NCBI RefSeq assembly: GCF_019802045.1
Contig: NZ_JAHVHU010000009.1
Location: forward strand, 186,001-250,000
Length of the DNA stretch: 64,000 nt
Direction of reading: 5' to 3'
Origin: Membranihabitans marinus
Lineage (GTDB): Bacteria; Bacteroidota; Bacteroidia; Chitinophagales; Saprospiraceae
Below the pieces are notes generated by a model. The model saw nothing but the letters and a program-made list of their open reading frames with translations. It searched no databases and was not told where the DNA came from. Below, piece after piece: positions 44,919-54,803 of the stretch (position 1 is its first letter; each line of letters opens with the position of its first letter). A program made the translations under genes and the position numbers.

Positions 44919-44933
44919 GACCTCTATGAGGTC
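44919..44933. repeat. GACCTC/GAGGTC palindrome at the glucanase start
   Basis: GACCTC-TAT-GAGGTC, a 6-bp stem with three-base loop, 15 bp before the chosen start codon at 44904. In the mRNA it would fold next to the ribosome-binding region. Same style as the hairpin at 12444-12458. Confidence 0.55.
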
Positions 44934-45043
44934 GGTGTTTTCGATGAGACCATTCCATATGCCAACCATCAGCCTGATCAATATTGGATTCATTCTAACT
45001 TTTATTCAAATTTTATTTTTGTAATTAACCACTAACCATTAAT

Positions 45044-45112
45044 AATCAACAATCAACAATCAACAATCAACAATCAACAATCAACAATCAACAATCAACA
45101 ATCAACAATCAA
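45044..45112. repeat. Heptamer tandem repeat (CAACAAT)n, about ten units
   Basis: About ten consecutive 7-bp units CAACAAT, preceded by TAACCACTAACCATTAA, a word also seen in the 18777-18845 array. It lies between the LamG gene and the second glucanase gene, in the region where a promoter for the glucanases could sit. Confidence 0.9.
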
Positions 45113-45115
45113 TAT

Positions 45116-46906
45116 TTACTCCCCATTCATGATCTCCAATACATCATCCTGACTCAGAGCTTTATCAAAAATCTTCAATTCATCCAGAGCGCTCAGATCG
45201 GACAAATGATTCCATCCCGAGAACCGCGGGGCGCCCGACATGATGGACAGGATGTCACACCCTGTCCAGTCCAGACCTTCCAGGTCCTGTTCTTTGGCCA
45301 AATCGCCGTTAATGTATATCGCTGCTTTTTCCTGTGAAATGGTAAATGCGAAGTGTACCCAATCTCCGGTGGAAGGATCTACATCAGCAGCTTCGCCGCC
45401 ATCCACCCAGGTATCTTTTTCCCCGTTGCCAACATTCAGCTTAAAACGTTGATTGTCGCCGGCTTTTTCACGGAAAAACCGGAATCCGGAGGTGCGGTTA
45501 TTTTGCTTCGTTGGATAGTCCGCATTGTCAGCATCTTCCGGACCTATGACCAATATTCCGGCACGATCCGGATCTGCATTAATATTCATCCAAAAGGATG
45601 CGCTGAATTCATCATTCAAAAGACCGTCTGCCGGGAAGGTCAGGTAAGAATCGGCCGCTCCTTGGTACGCTTTACCTGCTTTCCCTTCTGTGAAACCGGG
45701 TGTGCCAATTACGGTTGCCGACGTTTTTGTAGCCAGATCTACATACTCCTCTTCGAAAGGCATATTGAATATCTCCCCGTATTTCGGTTCATAATCGTTG
45801 ATGATTTCACCGGATTCTACAGCGATGATATCGCGGATTTCCTCGACGGCCAATGCCCGGTTGAATAATCGCAATTCGTCCATGTAGCTTTGATCCGATA
45901 GGTGGCTCCATCCGGTAAACCGGGGTGCTCCGGACATGATCGACAGAATATCACAGCCCGCCCAGTCAATCCCTGCAATATCTACTTCTTTGACTACTTG
46001 ACCATTGATATAGACCGATGCTTTGTCCTCTGATATGGTAAAAGCCATGTGAGTCCATTCGTTCAGAGTAGGATCTACATCTGCAGCGGCACCGCCATCG
46101 ACCCAGGTATCCGCTTCTCCATTTCCAACGTTGAGCTTGAATCGTTGCATGCCACCTGCATTTTCCCGGAAAAACCGAAATCCGGATTTCCTGTTGTTTT
46201 GTTTGTCTGGATTGTTGGGGTCGGGTGGGCCCATGACCAGAATTCCTGCGCGGTCTGGTACGGCATCCACTTTCATCCAGAATACGGCCGAGAAAGTTTC
46301 ACTGTGAAACTGATCACCCGGCAGCGTCAGATAAGAACCTTCGGCTCCTGCGTAGGCATTTTGCCCATCTCCCATGATCACGCTTTCACCGGCAAATCCG
46401 GGGTTGCCCACAGTAGTAGCTGGCTGAAGGTTGACCAGATCAATATAATCTCCATTGAAAGGCATATAGAGCATCTCCCCCTCGTACAAAGACGTATACG
46501 GCGAGACCTTCTCAAAGTTCACAGTCTTTTCGGTGGTCTTTCCCGAAAGATCGCTTGCTTTGACGGTGAGTTCATGTGCGCCGTTGGTCAGGTTTTCATA
46601 GGTGTATGCTTCGCTGGCTCTCCGGTAATCTTTAAAATCAGAGAACGAAGCGATCTGACTTCCATCCATGAGAAGTTCAATCTCGCCGATCTCGATATCA
46701 TCTTCTACTTCAAACTGAATCTCAATGGAAGTCACCTCTTCCAGCACACGAATCTGGGTTCCTTCTTGTGGATATTTCACATTCACTACCGGTGCCGTTT
46801 CATCGGGTCCCGGATTCACAGGTATGATGTCGTCGATGCCTTCATTGCAGCTGTAGAAAACAAAAAGAAGCGATAAAACCGATAAGAAATATTTAGTCAT
46901 TTTCAT
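45116..46906 (-). CDS. Surface lipoprotein with two LamG domains
   Basis: Start at 46906 (MKMTKYFLSVL) rather than 46930; lipobox FVFYSC. About 596 residues. An Ig-like/bacterial cadherin-like domain (about 30-125, with EDDIEIGEIELLMDGSQ) is followed by two tandem LamG/concanavalin-like domains that repeat each other closely: the first about 140-355 and the second about 370-590, both with RAGILVMGP or VIGP, KQNNR..SGFRFFRE, RFKLNVGNGE..TWVDGG and CDILSIMSGAPRF. In position after SusD it is probably the surface glycan-binding protein (SusE/F-like role) of the locus. Confidence 0.83.
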   Translation of the reverse strand: MKMTKYFLSVLSLLFVFYSCNEGIDDIIPVNPGPDETAPVVNVKYPQEGTQIRVLEEVTSIEIQFEVEDDIEIGEIELLMDGSQIASFSDFKDYRRASEAYTYENLTNGAHELTVKASDLSGKTTEKTVNFEKVSPYTSLYEGEMLYMPFNGDYIDLVNLQPATTVGNPGFAGESVIMGDGQNAYAGAEGSYLTLPGDQFHSETFSAVFWMKVDAVPDRAGILVMGPPDPNNPDKQNNRKSGFRFFRENAGGMQRFKLNVGNGEADTWVDGGAAADVDPTLNEWTHMAFTISEDKASVYINGQVVKEVDIAGIDWAGCDILSIMSGAPRFTGWSHLSDQSYMDELRLFNRALAVEEIRDIIAVESGEIINDYEPKYGEIFNMPFEEEYVDLATKTSATVIGTPGFTEGKAGKAYQGAADSYLTFPADGLLNDEFSASFWMNINADPDRAGILVIGPEDADNADYPTKQNNRTSGFRFFREKAGDNQRFKLNVGNGEKDTWVDGGEAADVDPSTGDWVHFAFTISQEKAAIYINGDLAKEQDLEGLDWTGCDILSIMSGAPRFSGWNHLSDLSALDELKIFDKALSQDDVLEIMNGE

Positions 46907-46939
46907 TTTGTATGTTTTTTGTGTGAACACGGGAGTCTG

Positions 46940-48463
46940 TTATTTACTGAGTCCAGGTAATACATCCACCTGAGCTTGAGGATAGGGCAGATAGGCTTTA
47001 TCTGCACTGAAGTCACGGCCTCCATAGCTTAATTCATCGTAATTTTCTGTCCGGAGCATATCGTAGTACCGGATACCCCACTCCATACCCAATTCGGCCA
47101 GCTTTTCGTCCAGGACTTGTGCGCTAGTGACCCCCGAAAGAGGTGTCATTCCGGCCCTTTCCCGCACGAGATTGACTGCTGCATCAGCTGTGATGGCCGT
47201 ACTGGTGGCACCGCGGGTTAGTGCCTCGGCATGCATCAATAGTATCTCGGCGTATCGGATGACTTTCATATTTTGAGCATTGGCCCATGACTTTCGGCCG
47301 GGGGTGATCTGGTCTGAAGGAAGATAGTGTTTACCACTAGCAAATAGCGCGCGCGCGTAATCCAGAATGACATCTCCGGAAGGCGTTTCATTGGAAACCC
47401 AATCGGGCAAATCGGCATAATTGGGATCTTTTTTGATTTCTTCAATTCCTCTGGGCGTGAAGAGTACACTGGTCACTAGTCGTTCCCGATCCCCCCGGTC
47501 CAGCATAAATTTGATGTATTTGAGGCTGGGTTCATAAAATCCCCACCCCCCATTGATGCCTTCGACTTTGGGCTCCCATTTTTGAGGTCCAAAAAACGCG
47601 GTCAGGTAGGTGATCTGTGTGCCGGTTCCCTGGTCGAAGTCTGAATATTGAAACTGTAATAAATTTTCATCACTGAGTTCACCGGGCTTTTTGAACAACT
47701 GGTAGTAATCGGGATACAGTTTGAAAAGGCCTGAATTGATGATTTGCGAAGTGGCATCGGCTACACCCTGGTAATTTTCCAATTCCAGGTTGGCCAGAGC
47801 TTTGACTGCGAGTGCTGTATGCTTGGTAACACCGCCCGGTAAATCTGTGCGCTGGTTGGGGCGCATATCGGGAAGCAGAGGAATGGCAGCATTCATTTGA
47901 TCGGCAATATACTGCATCACCTCTGTTTTGGGCTTTACTTCTGCGGTGAGCAGGTCCGATGGATTGGATGTTTCCGGGATGAATACATCACTCCACACTC
48001 GTGCTATGTTAAATAATAAATATGCATTGAGCACATCGATTTCGGCTTTGTATTGCGCCGCCGGATTACTTCCGGTGGCCTGCTCGGCGTAGAGATCGAT
48101 TTGTTCTTTGGCAGCATTGCCATCAATGATGTCCGAATACATGGTCTGCCACAGTGAATTGTACATCCAGTAGCCTTTGTCATACCGAAATTTGTCGGTG
48201 TCGGCAAACGGTTGCTGGTCACCCAGTCCGCCATTATTGACATCGTCACCCCGGACAGAGATCAGTGGAAACTGCTCCCAGCCTCTCGACTGAAATGCAG
48301 CATATGCACCAATGAGGGGTGCATCCATCTCACTGGTATTGCTGTAGTCGATGGCTTCTTCGAAGGTGCGGTTCTCTGCTGGCCGGTCGAGACGGTCATG
48401 GCAGGAAAACATTATAAACAGTGCTGCTGTAGCGCAAAAAGAAATTAATATATTTTTCATCAC
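46940..48463 (-). CDS. susD: SusD/RagB family nutrient-uptake lipoprotein
   Basis: A 507-residue lipoprotein (FIMFSC, Cys21). It follows the SusD pattern: SEMDAPLIGAYAAFQSRGW, VRGDDVNNGG, YWMYNSLWQTMYSDIIDGN, the TPR-like helices with AEIDVLNAYLLFNIARVWSD and HTALAVKALANLELENYQG, and the C-terminal part with RYAEILLMHAEALTRG, VRERAGM and ELGMEWGIRYYDMLR. It sits on the outer surface as a lid on the SusC pore and captures the glycan. The gene starts 19 bp after susC ends, so translation is probably linked. Confidence 0.93.
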   Translation of the reverse strand: MMKNILISFCATAALFIMFSCHDRLDRPAENRTFEEAIDYSNTSEMDAPLIGAYAAFQSRGWEQFPLISVRGDDVNNGGLGDQQPFADTDKFRYDKGYWMYNSLWQTMYSDIIDGNAAKEQIDLYAEQATGSNPAAQYKAEIDVLNAYLLFNIARVWSDVFIPETSNPSDLLTAEVKPKTEVMQYIADQMNAAIPLLPDMRPNQRTDLPGGVTKHTALAVKALANLELENYQGVADATSQIINSGLFKLYPDYYQLFKKPGELSDENLLQFQYSDFDQGTGTQITYLTAFFGPQKWEPKVEGINGGWGFYEPSLKYIKFMLDRGDRERLVTSVLFTPRGIEEIKKDPNYADLPDWVSNETPSGDVILDYARALFASGKHYLPSDQITPGRKSWANAQNMKVIRYAEILLMHAEALTRGATSTAITADAAVNLVRERAGMTPLSGVTSAQVLDEKLAELGMEWGIRYYDMLRTENYDELSYGGRDFSADKAYLPYPQAQVDVLPGLSK

Positions 48464-48481
48464 TTGCGTGTTTTGTTGTGA

Positions 48482-51400
48482 TTAAAATTTAACGTTCAAT
48501 CCGACGGTGTATACGGAGGGGATGGGATAGGTCTGACGGTCTATGCCATCTGCTACCTCGGGATTGAATCCGTTATAGTCGAATATAGTCACCGGACGGT
48601 CGGCCGTCAGGGTCAGGGTCGTTTCAGGAAAATTACCACCCAATAGGGTAGTGCCCGGAACTGTATAGGACAGGGTCACATTTTGGATTCGGAAGAATGA
48701 GCCATCCTCTATGTAATAATCGCTCAAACTTTGGTTCCATCCTTTTCGCAATCCATTGGCGGAGGGGTATTTGTCAGAAGTGCCTTCTCCATGCCATCGA
48801 TTGACAGCCAAATCTGCATCAAGATTGGTGTCATTGGTAAATATGTATTCGCCCCGTTTCCGGTTTAATATAGAATTCCCCGATTGGCCGATAAAGTTCG
48901 CCGATAGGTTGAAGCTTCTAAAAGACATGCCCAGATTAAATCCGTACATCAAATCGGGGAAATACGATCCCAGAATCACCCGGTCTTCACCATCCATCAC
49001 GCCATCCCCATTTTGATCTTTAAATTTCAGATCGCCCGGTTCCAGATTGTTGTCCTTAGCGATGGGATCCGCTTCGATTTCTGATTGATTCTGATAAACG
49101 CCGGTCACTTCACGGCCGAAAAAGGCCAGAACGGGTTGCCCCACGATGGATCGTTGTCGGAATTCGGCCGATCCGCCATCTATGTATGGCTGGCCAAAGA
49201 GATCCCGGACTTCATTTTTCAGGGTGGATATATTTCCTCCGATCTGATAGTTCCAGTCGTCGGATATTTTGTCCGTCCAGTTGAGCGCCAGTTCAAATCC
49301 TGCGTTGCGTATCACACCCACGTTTCTTAAAACCGTACCACCGATTAGCGGGATTCCAACCCGGATCGCAGCATTTTTAGTGTCCCGGGTATAGTAATCC
49401 GCGTCCACCGTCATGCGACTATCCATTAAATTAGCGGTCAACCCAAAATTCAATTCTTCAACGACTTCCCATCTTAGGGAAGAGAATACATTGGAGGTTT
49501 GCGTGCCTGGAACCATCTGTCCGCCGAAGACCGTATTGACCACCTGAGTCGTCCGGGCACCATCAGAAGCTTGTATATTGTCATTGCCCAGTTCGCCCCA
49601 ACTTCCCCTCAGCTTCAGATAATCGATGCCCGCAACGTCAAAAAAGTCTTCCTGCGAGAGTACCCAGCCGGCACCAACGGTCGGAAAGTAGCCCCATTTT
49701 TGCTGGTATTTTGAGCTTCCATCAGCTCGGAACGTACCATATAATAAGTATTTGTGATCAAAATTATACGAAAGTCTTCCAAAATAAGACATCCCATATT
49801 GATGACTTCCTCCATCTCCCACAGCATCGACGACGATGGTCTCAGCCTGGTCAATGTACCAGGCCTCTTCGCGATCAGTCGGGAAGTTCCGAGCCGATGC
49901 TCCAAGCTGCGAGTATGCCTCATCACGGTAGGATGCGCCACCCATTATGGTCAGCCCGTGTGCGCCGTACTGATCTTTAAACGTCAATATGTTATCCCAT
50001 ATTTGGTTCGAAAAGGTGGACCAGGTTCGTCTGATTCCTGCATCCGGATTTTGAAATCCGGGACTGCTAAAATAAGGCAGGTCAACATTGCGAAGATCCA
50101 ATGCGGTGAAATTATGATTGTACGTGGTCTTGAACGAAAGTTTATCCGGGATCAGATCAACTTCTACGTAAAAGTTAGCGAGTAGCTTTCGTATTTTTTC
50201 TTTATTGTCATTGTATTCCATAGCCGGAAAAGGATTTTGACCTCCTCGGTATCCAAGGTACTGGGCACTGGCATACGGATCGGGGAAAGCGTTGGGGATC
50301 TGTTCATCCAACACGGGAAGGATGGGTACAGCCAGATAGGCTCGGAACCAAGCTGTGTTCTCCGGAGAATACTTGGTTCCGTTACTCAGTATCATATTCC
50401 CGCCCAGGTTCAGCCAGTCCAGTGCCTGGTAATCGACCTTGGATCTTAGGTTAAATCGTTGGTATTCGTTTTTCATATCGAGGATACCGTCCTGGCCAAA
50501 AAAATTGGCGCCAAGAGCATAGGTGGCACTGGATCCACCGCCGGTAACATTAATGCTGTGATTTTGGATGGGCGCCGGACGGATGATTTTACTGTACCAG
50601 TCCGTATTCACATCGGGTATATTGGGGTCTACTCTGCTGCGGCCATACCGCTGCATGGCATTGAGGATAAACTGGTAATCCGGGAACCGATCCGGATCCA
50701 ATTCCGAGATGATTTGTGTAAATTGTTGGGAGTTCGCCATTTTCATTACGTTGTTGGCTACCTGCACCCCGTAGTATCCATTGTAGGTGATCTGGGCAGG
50801 CTGGTCTTGCCGGCCTGATTTCGTCTCGATAAGAACCACACCATTCGCTGCGCGCACCCCATATATAGCTGCTGCAGACGCATCTTTGAGCACCGAGATG
50901 GTAGCGATGTCTGAAGTGTTCAGAAAGTCGATGTTATCGAAAAACATGCCATCCACTACATACAGAGGAGCTTCGTTGTTGCCACCTGGATAAGAACCGA
51001 TGCCTCGCACCCGGACTTGTGGGGCACTTCCGGGTGCGCCACTACTGACGATTTGCATGCCGGCAACTTTCCCTTGGAGTGATTGCATGGCCTGGCCAGT
51101 AGGGGTTTTCATGATCTCTTCTGAGCTAACCGTAGTAATCGATGAAGTCAGATCTTTTTGCTTTTGCGTGCCGTACCCCACGACAATGATTTCTTCCAAC
51201 ATCTGATTGCCCGACTCCATGCTAAAATCAAGTTGGGTTTCTACACCCAGTTGGTATAAAATGGGGTCATACCCTATATAGCTGATCTGGATTGAATCGC
51301 CGGGTTGTGCCACCAATTCATAGTTTCCGTCAAAGTCGGTCTGTGTGCCTGATCCGGTTCGTAGAATGAGGATGTTGACACCGATCAGTGGTTCCCCCGA

Positions 51401-51517
51401 ATCTCCGGCGGTGACCTGACCGGTATAAGTGATTTCATCCTGTGCAAGAAGAGATGGCGTCAGAATCCAAAAAAAGAACCCAATAAAAAAGAACGGTAAA
51501 AATCTTTTCGGTTTCAT
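48482..51517 (-). CDS. susC: SusC/RagA TonB-linked outer-membrane transporter
   Basis: A 1011-residue TonB-dependent transporter. Signal peptide (FFFIGFFFWILTPSLLAQ), then a carboxypeptidase-regulatory-like (CNA-B type) domain (about 30-105, TGQVTAGDSGEPLIGVNILI), the SusC signature VVGYGTQKQKDLTSSIT (about 112-128), the plug (PLYVVDGMFFDNIDFLNTSD and VLKDASAAAIYGVRAANGVV), and a large beta-barrel ending YTVGLNVKF. It forms the pore through which oligosaccharides bound by SusD pass into the periplasm. It leads the structural operon of the locus. Confidence 0.95.
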   Translation of the reverse strand: MKPKRFLPFFFIGFFFWILTPSLLAQDEITYTGQVTAGDSGEPLIGVNILILRTGSGTQTDFDGNYELVAQPGDSIQISYIGYDPILYQLGVETQLDFSMESGNQMLEEIIVVGYGTQKQKDLTSSITTVSSEEIMKTPTGQAMQSLQGKVAGMQIVSSGAPGSAPQVRVRGIGSYPGGNNEAPLYVVDGMFFDNIDFLNTSDIATISVLKDASAAAIYGVRAANGVVLIETKSGRQDQPAQITYNGYYGVQVANNVMKMANSQQFTQIISELDPDRFPDYQFILNAMQRYGRSRVDPNIPDVNTDWYSKIIRPAPIQNHSINVTGGGSSATYALGANFFGQDGILDMKNEYQRFNLRSKVDYQALDWLNLGGNMILSNGTKYSPENTAWFRAYLAVPILPVLDEQIPNAFPDPYASAQYLGYRGGQNPFPAMEYNDNKEKIRKLLANFYVEVDLIPDKLSFKTTYNHNFTALDLRNVDLPYFSSPGFQNPDAGIRRTWSTFSNQIWDNILTFKDQYGAHGLTIMGGASYRDEAYSQLGASARNFPTDREEAWYIDQAETIVVDAVGDGGSHQYGMSYFGRLSYNFDHKYLLYGTFRADGSSKYQQKWGYFPTVGAGWVLSQEDFFDVAGIDYLKLRGSWGELGNDNIQASDGARTTQVVNTVFGGQMVPGTQTSNVFSSLRWEVVEELNFGLTANLMDSRMTVDADYYTRDTKNAAIRVGIPLIGGTVLRNVGVIRNAGFELALNWTDKISDDWNYQIGGNISTLKNEVRDLFGQPYIDGGSAEFRQRSIVGQPVLAFFGREVTGVYQNQSEIEADPIAKDNNLEPGDLKFKDQNGDGVMDGEDRVILGSYFPDLMYGFNLGMSFRSFNLSANFIGQSGNSILNRKRGEYIFTNDTNLDADLAVNRWHGEGTSDKYPSANGLRKGWNQSLSDYYIEDGSFFRIQNVTLSYTVPGTTLLGGNFPETTLTLTADRPVTIFDYNGFNPEVADGIDRQTYPIPSVYTVGLNVKF

Positions 51518-51724
51518 ATGATTTAAATTTTAATCACAAAGAGAATGAGGCTTAAATATAAGTTAAAAACGATACCCAAGCAGGATTCGTCCACTTAGTT
51601 GACCTCACAAATACCTCATCATTCTTTTAAAACCACCATTATGTGGTCGTTTTATTAGTCTGTAAGTGGTTGATATACAACCTAATGTGGGTGTTGTTGG
51701 TAGTCGTGGTAAAAAATGGGGAAA

Positions 51725-54436
51725 TCAGAACCTCATCAAATGCTCTGAAAGATTGATATCGGATGACAGGTTCATTTTTTTACGCAAGCGGTATCTTTTG
51801 TTTTCTACCGACCGAACGGAAATCTGTAAAACGGGAGCAATTTCCTTAGAAGACATATTCATTCGGATGTAGGCAGCTAGTCGGAGGTCCCCGGGGGTGA
51901 TGTTGGGGTAAGTTTCTTTGAATCGGTCCAGGAAATCTTCATGGACCTCTGCAAAATTTCGATCAAATATTTCCCAGGATTCATCGCTTCTCAGATTTCG
52001 ATCGATTAATTTGATGGCTTTGCCTTTTACATTTTGAACGGAATCGGACCGCGAACTTTCTTTTTTTATGACTGCTTTGAGTTCGTTGAGCATTTTGTTT
52101 TTCTGGACCATGGTTATTGCCGTATTGGCCAACATTTTGGTTTTGTAAGCTAATTCGTGTTCCAGCTTCTCCGTTTTAGCTTTTATTCGTTCTGCTTCCA
52201 ATGCCCGTTCCTTCTCTTTGAGTAATTTTTGTTTTTCTGACTTCAGACGTTTTTTGTTGCGTTCGTTCACGAGCCAGACCAGCAGTCCGCAGAACCCCAG
52301 TAAGGTCAACACGCCAGGCCAGGATTCGTACCAGTGCGGTGGAATAGTAAACGTGTAAAGATGGTGCGTGTTTTTTTCATTCGAGCGGATATCCAGGTGG
52401 TAGATGCCGTGATTCAATTGTTTAAAATCCAGCGTCCCATCAGGAGGGATGGGGTTCCAATTCTGATCGTAGGGTGTAAGTCGGTACTGTACATTGTTTT
52501 CTTTTTTCAAAAAGCCATTCGCATTGCCCAATTGAAAAACAAGACTATTGTCATTTGGATTGAATTCCGGATTCTGTTCCGTCTGATCGATGAGACGCCC
52601 GTTTACCAGGGCATAATCCAGGGCAATCACGGATTGGTTATCGGATGGACTAGTAGTTGGGAGCTGTTGTTTTACATACCCTTCTTCGATGCTTTTGATT
52701 ACTATGTTTTTACTGGGGAAATAAGCGATGAGCCGACTCTGTTCGGAATTATTATTGATGGGTTTGAGAATATGGTATCGGGTCTTATCACCCATCCTCT
52801 GATCGATCAAGGCTTGGAAGGAAGAAGAAATATTTTCAATCGATCCATGCTGGCCTATTTCATAAAAAGCGGAATCAATTTGGACGAGCATGGAATCCTG
52901 GAAGGAAAGAAGTCCCAAGGTGTTATTTCCCATGTGAGCTTCCAGATTCTGGAACGTTTTACGATAGACCATCTGGTGGCTATCAAGGTCAAGGTGATAA
53001 AATACCAGGCCAAAATAGGGATGGAGCCCGACTACTTTTCCGGACTTGTATATAAACCGGTCCACGAGTTTATCCGTACCGGATATCCGGGTGGGGTTCT
53101 GCCAAAGACCGTCCTGTTTTTCCAGCAGAACCAGACCGTTGTAGGTGGATTGGAGGAGTTGATGATCATTGATCAGCTGCATATACAGTCCACCGGTAAT
53201 GGATGATACCAGAAGGAACCGGTCATCAACCAGTTGCAGCGTACCTGAATTGTGCCCGCACAAAAGGTCGCCACCTGCGAGGATCAGATCCCAGGCCTGG
53301 CCTTGTGATCCCGGGACTAATTCAAATTCCTTCTGGTCATTGGATACAAAGACTCCTTGGTTGGTCCCCACGTAAAATCGATTTTGATAGTAGGCCGCCG
53401 TAAAAACAGTGCCAAGTTTTCCTTCGATATCGTAATAGTACAAATCGGGTTCCTGGACTTTAAGAATGTTGATTCCTATATTCAGACCGATGCACAATGC
53501 CCCGGTCCGTGTTTCATACAAGGAAAGTACAGTGTTGTTGGCTAGGCCGTTTTTTTTGTTGAGGTGGTGTTTTACGTTTTTGAAATCATTTGTTATAAAT
53601 ACACCGTTTTGTATGGTGCCGATAGCATAATCTCCATTTTTGAGTCGGATGAGTTCATTGATTTGATCTGCTTTTAGTCGATCATTCAGATCATTGGTGA
53701 GGGGTATTGCGAGGGAATCATTTAAGAAGAACAAACCTTCATTCCGTGTGGCGATAACCAGCTGTTGATCGTTGAATTTTTCAAAACCGGTGATGACGGC
53801 GTCTTCCGGCAAATTCCGGGGCTGAACGGTGTGTTCTGTGTGTTCTTCAAATCGGTAGAATCCATTATTGATCTGAGGAACCCACAACTGGCTATCAATC
53901 CATTGTCCAAACATGATGTTGTCATGCGGGGTGTACAGATCTAAATCATCTCCGTCATAAAACAACATGATGGAAAACGATTGAAATAGAATTTGATCCT
54001 GATCACCTGTGATATGCCATATTTCTTCTTCTGTACCCTGAAGAATTTTCTGACCTATTTCTACAAAGACCGGTTGACTTGGATCCGAACGGTCGATGTA
54101 TCCGATGGTTTCGAATCCTCCAGCATAGATCCGGTCATCGAAACCCCGGAAAATACTGCGTGGTACCCGGTGATTGGGCAGGTGGACCATCTGCCAGTTC
54201 ATGCCGTTGTAGATCATGATGCCTTCTGTGTTTGCCACATACAGATTGCCGGCATCATCTTCTGCAAAGCCCCAGTTTTTATTTCCACCCTGGTAATCAC
54301 TTCGGTCAAAACTTAGGATAGCCGGGATCTCCTGGGCGTGAAGTTGGCTTTCAGGTATTAAGGGAGCTATGATTACTAGTATAGCACAGAAGAGAATGCT
54401 GATCTTTGGATGGTAAATATGTGATACAAGCTGCAT
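51725..54436 (-). CDS. Propeller sensor with LuxR-type HTH, locus regulator
   Basis: A 903-residue membrane regulator. A signal region (FCAILVIIAPLIPESQLHAQ) is followed by a two-component-type beta-propeller (about 40-620, blades such as GNLYVANTEGIMIYNGMNWQ and GALCIGLNIGINIL) and a Y_Y_Y domain (about 640-695). One membrane helix lies at about 703-722 (WPGVLTLLGFCGLLVWLV), then a coiled coil (KKRLKSEKQKLLKEKERALE) and a C-terminal LuxR/GerE-like HTH (about 838-895, TPGDLRLAAYIRMNMSSKEI and SVENKRYRLRKKM). It lacks histidine-kinase domains, so it would couple periplasmic ligand directly to DNA binding. It reads toward susC, 207 bp upstream. Confidence 0.85.
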   Translation of the reverse strand: MQLVSHIYHPKISILFCAILVIIAPLIPESQLHAQEIPAILSFDRSDYQGGNKNWGFAEDDAGNLYVANTEGIMIYNGMNWQMVHLPNHRVPRSIFRGFDDRIYAGGFETIGYIDRSDPSQPVFVEIGQKILQGTEEEIWHITGDQDQILFQSFSIMLFYDGDDLDLYTPHDNIMFGQWIDSQLWVPQINNGFYRFEEHTEHTVQPRNLPEDAVITGFEKFNDQQLVIATRNEGLFFLNDSLAIPLTNDLNDRLKADQINELIRLKNGDYAIGTIQNGVFITNDFKNVKHHLNKKNGLANNTVLSLYETRTGALCIGLNIGINILKVQEPDLYYYDIEGKLGTVFTAAYYQNRFYVGTNQGVFVSNDQKEFELVPGSQGQAWDLILAGGDLLCGHNSGTLQLVDDRFLLVSSITGGLYMQLINDHQLLQSTYNGLVLLEKQDGLWQNPTRISGTDKLVDRFIYKSGKVVGLHPYFGLVFYHLDLDSHQMVYRKTFQNLEAHMGNNTLGLLSFQDSMLVQIDSAFYEIGQHGSIENISSSFQALIDQRMGDKTRYHILKPINNNSEQSRLIAYFPSKNIVIKSIEEGYVKQQLPTTSPSDNQSVIALDYALVNGRLIDQTEQNPEFNPNDNSLVFQLGNANGFLKKENNVQYRLTPYDQNWNPIPPDGTLDFKQLNHGIYHLDIRSNEKNTHHLYTFTIPPHWYESWPGVLTLLGFCGLLVWLVNERNKKRLKSEKQKLLKEKERALEAERIKAKTEKLEHELAYKTKMLANTAITMVQKNKMLNELKAVIKKESSRSDSVQNVKGKAIKLIDRNLRSDESWEIFDRNFAEVHEDFLDRFKETYPNITPGDLRLAAYIRMNMSSKEIAPVLQISVRSVENKRYRLRKKMNLSSDINLSEHLMRF

Positions 54437-54540
54437 TACTTTTCTGACGTTGGCACGATGAAAGTTAAGGAAAAAATCAAGAATTTAGATTGAACAGATC
54501 CTTCTCCTTTATAATCTTTTGGGTGACGTATGAGATTCGT

Positions 54541-54640
54541 ATTACTCTATTGCCCGATGATCTCGCAGATTTTCGCAGAAATTGCGCCTCACATAGCGGT
54601 ATTGTCTGCGTTGATCTGTATGGTCTGTCGGAAAAATCGC
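54541..54640 (+). repeat. CAGATTTTCGCAGA dispersed repeat, copy 3
   Basis: Contains ATTGCCCGATGATCTCGCAG, ATTTTCGCAGAAATTG and GTCTGCGTTGATCTGTATGG, shared with the copies near 10.7 and 40.3 kb. The rest of the 54437-54803 gap holds nothing identifiable. Confidence 0.65.
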
Positions 54641-54803
54641 ACAATCCACAATTTTATTATCATCAGGATCAACAGTAATCAGGTCCCATTTATAATATTT
54701 ATCAAATTGCAATTTTTTCTTTTTTGCCAGGTGGCTGATTTCAACGAATCCAACCTGGATGACCCATTCCGATTGAAAAGTGGATGAGTTTTACATCAAA
54801 CCT

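Noticed and set aside
46049-46876. 275-codon plus-strand frame opposite the LamG lipoprotein
   Set aside because: Antisense to a lipoprotein with two recognisable LamG domains; no domain of its own.
52334-53206. 290-codon plus-strand frame opposite the propeller regulator
   Set aside because: Antisense shadow of a conserved multi-domain regulator.
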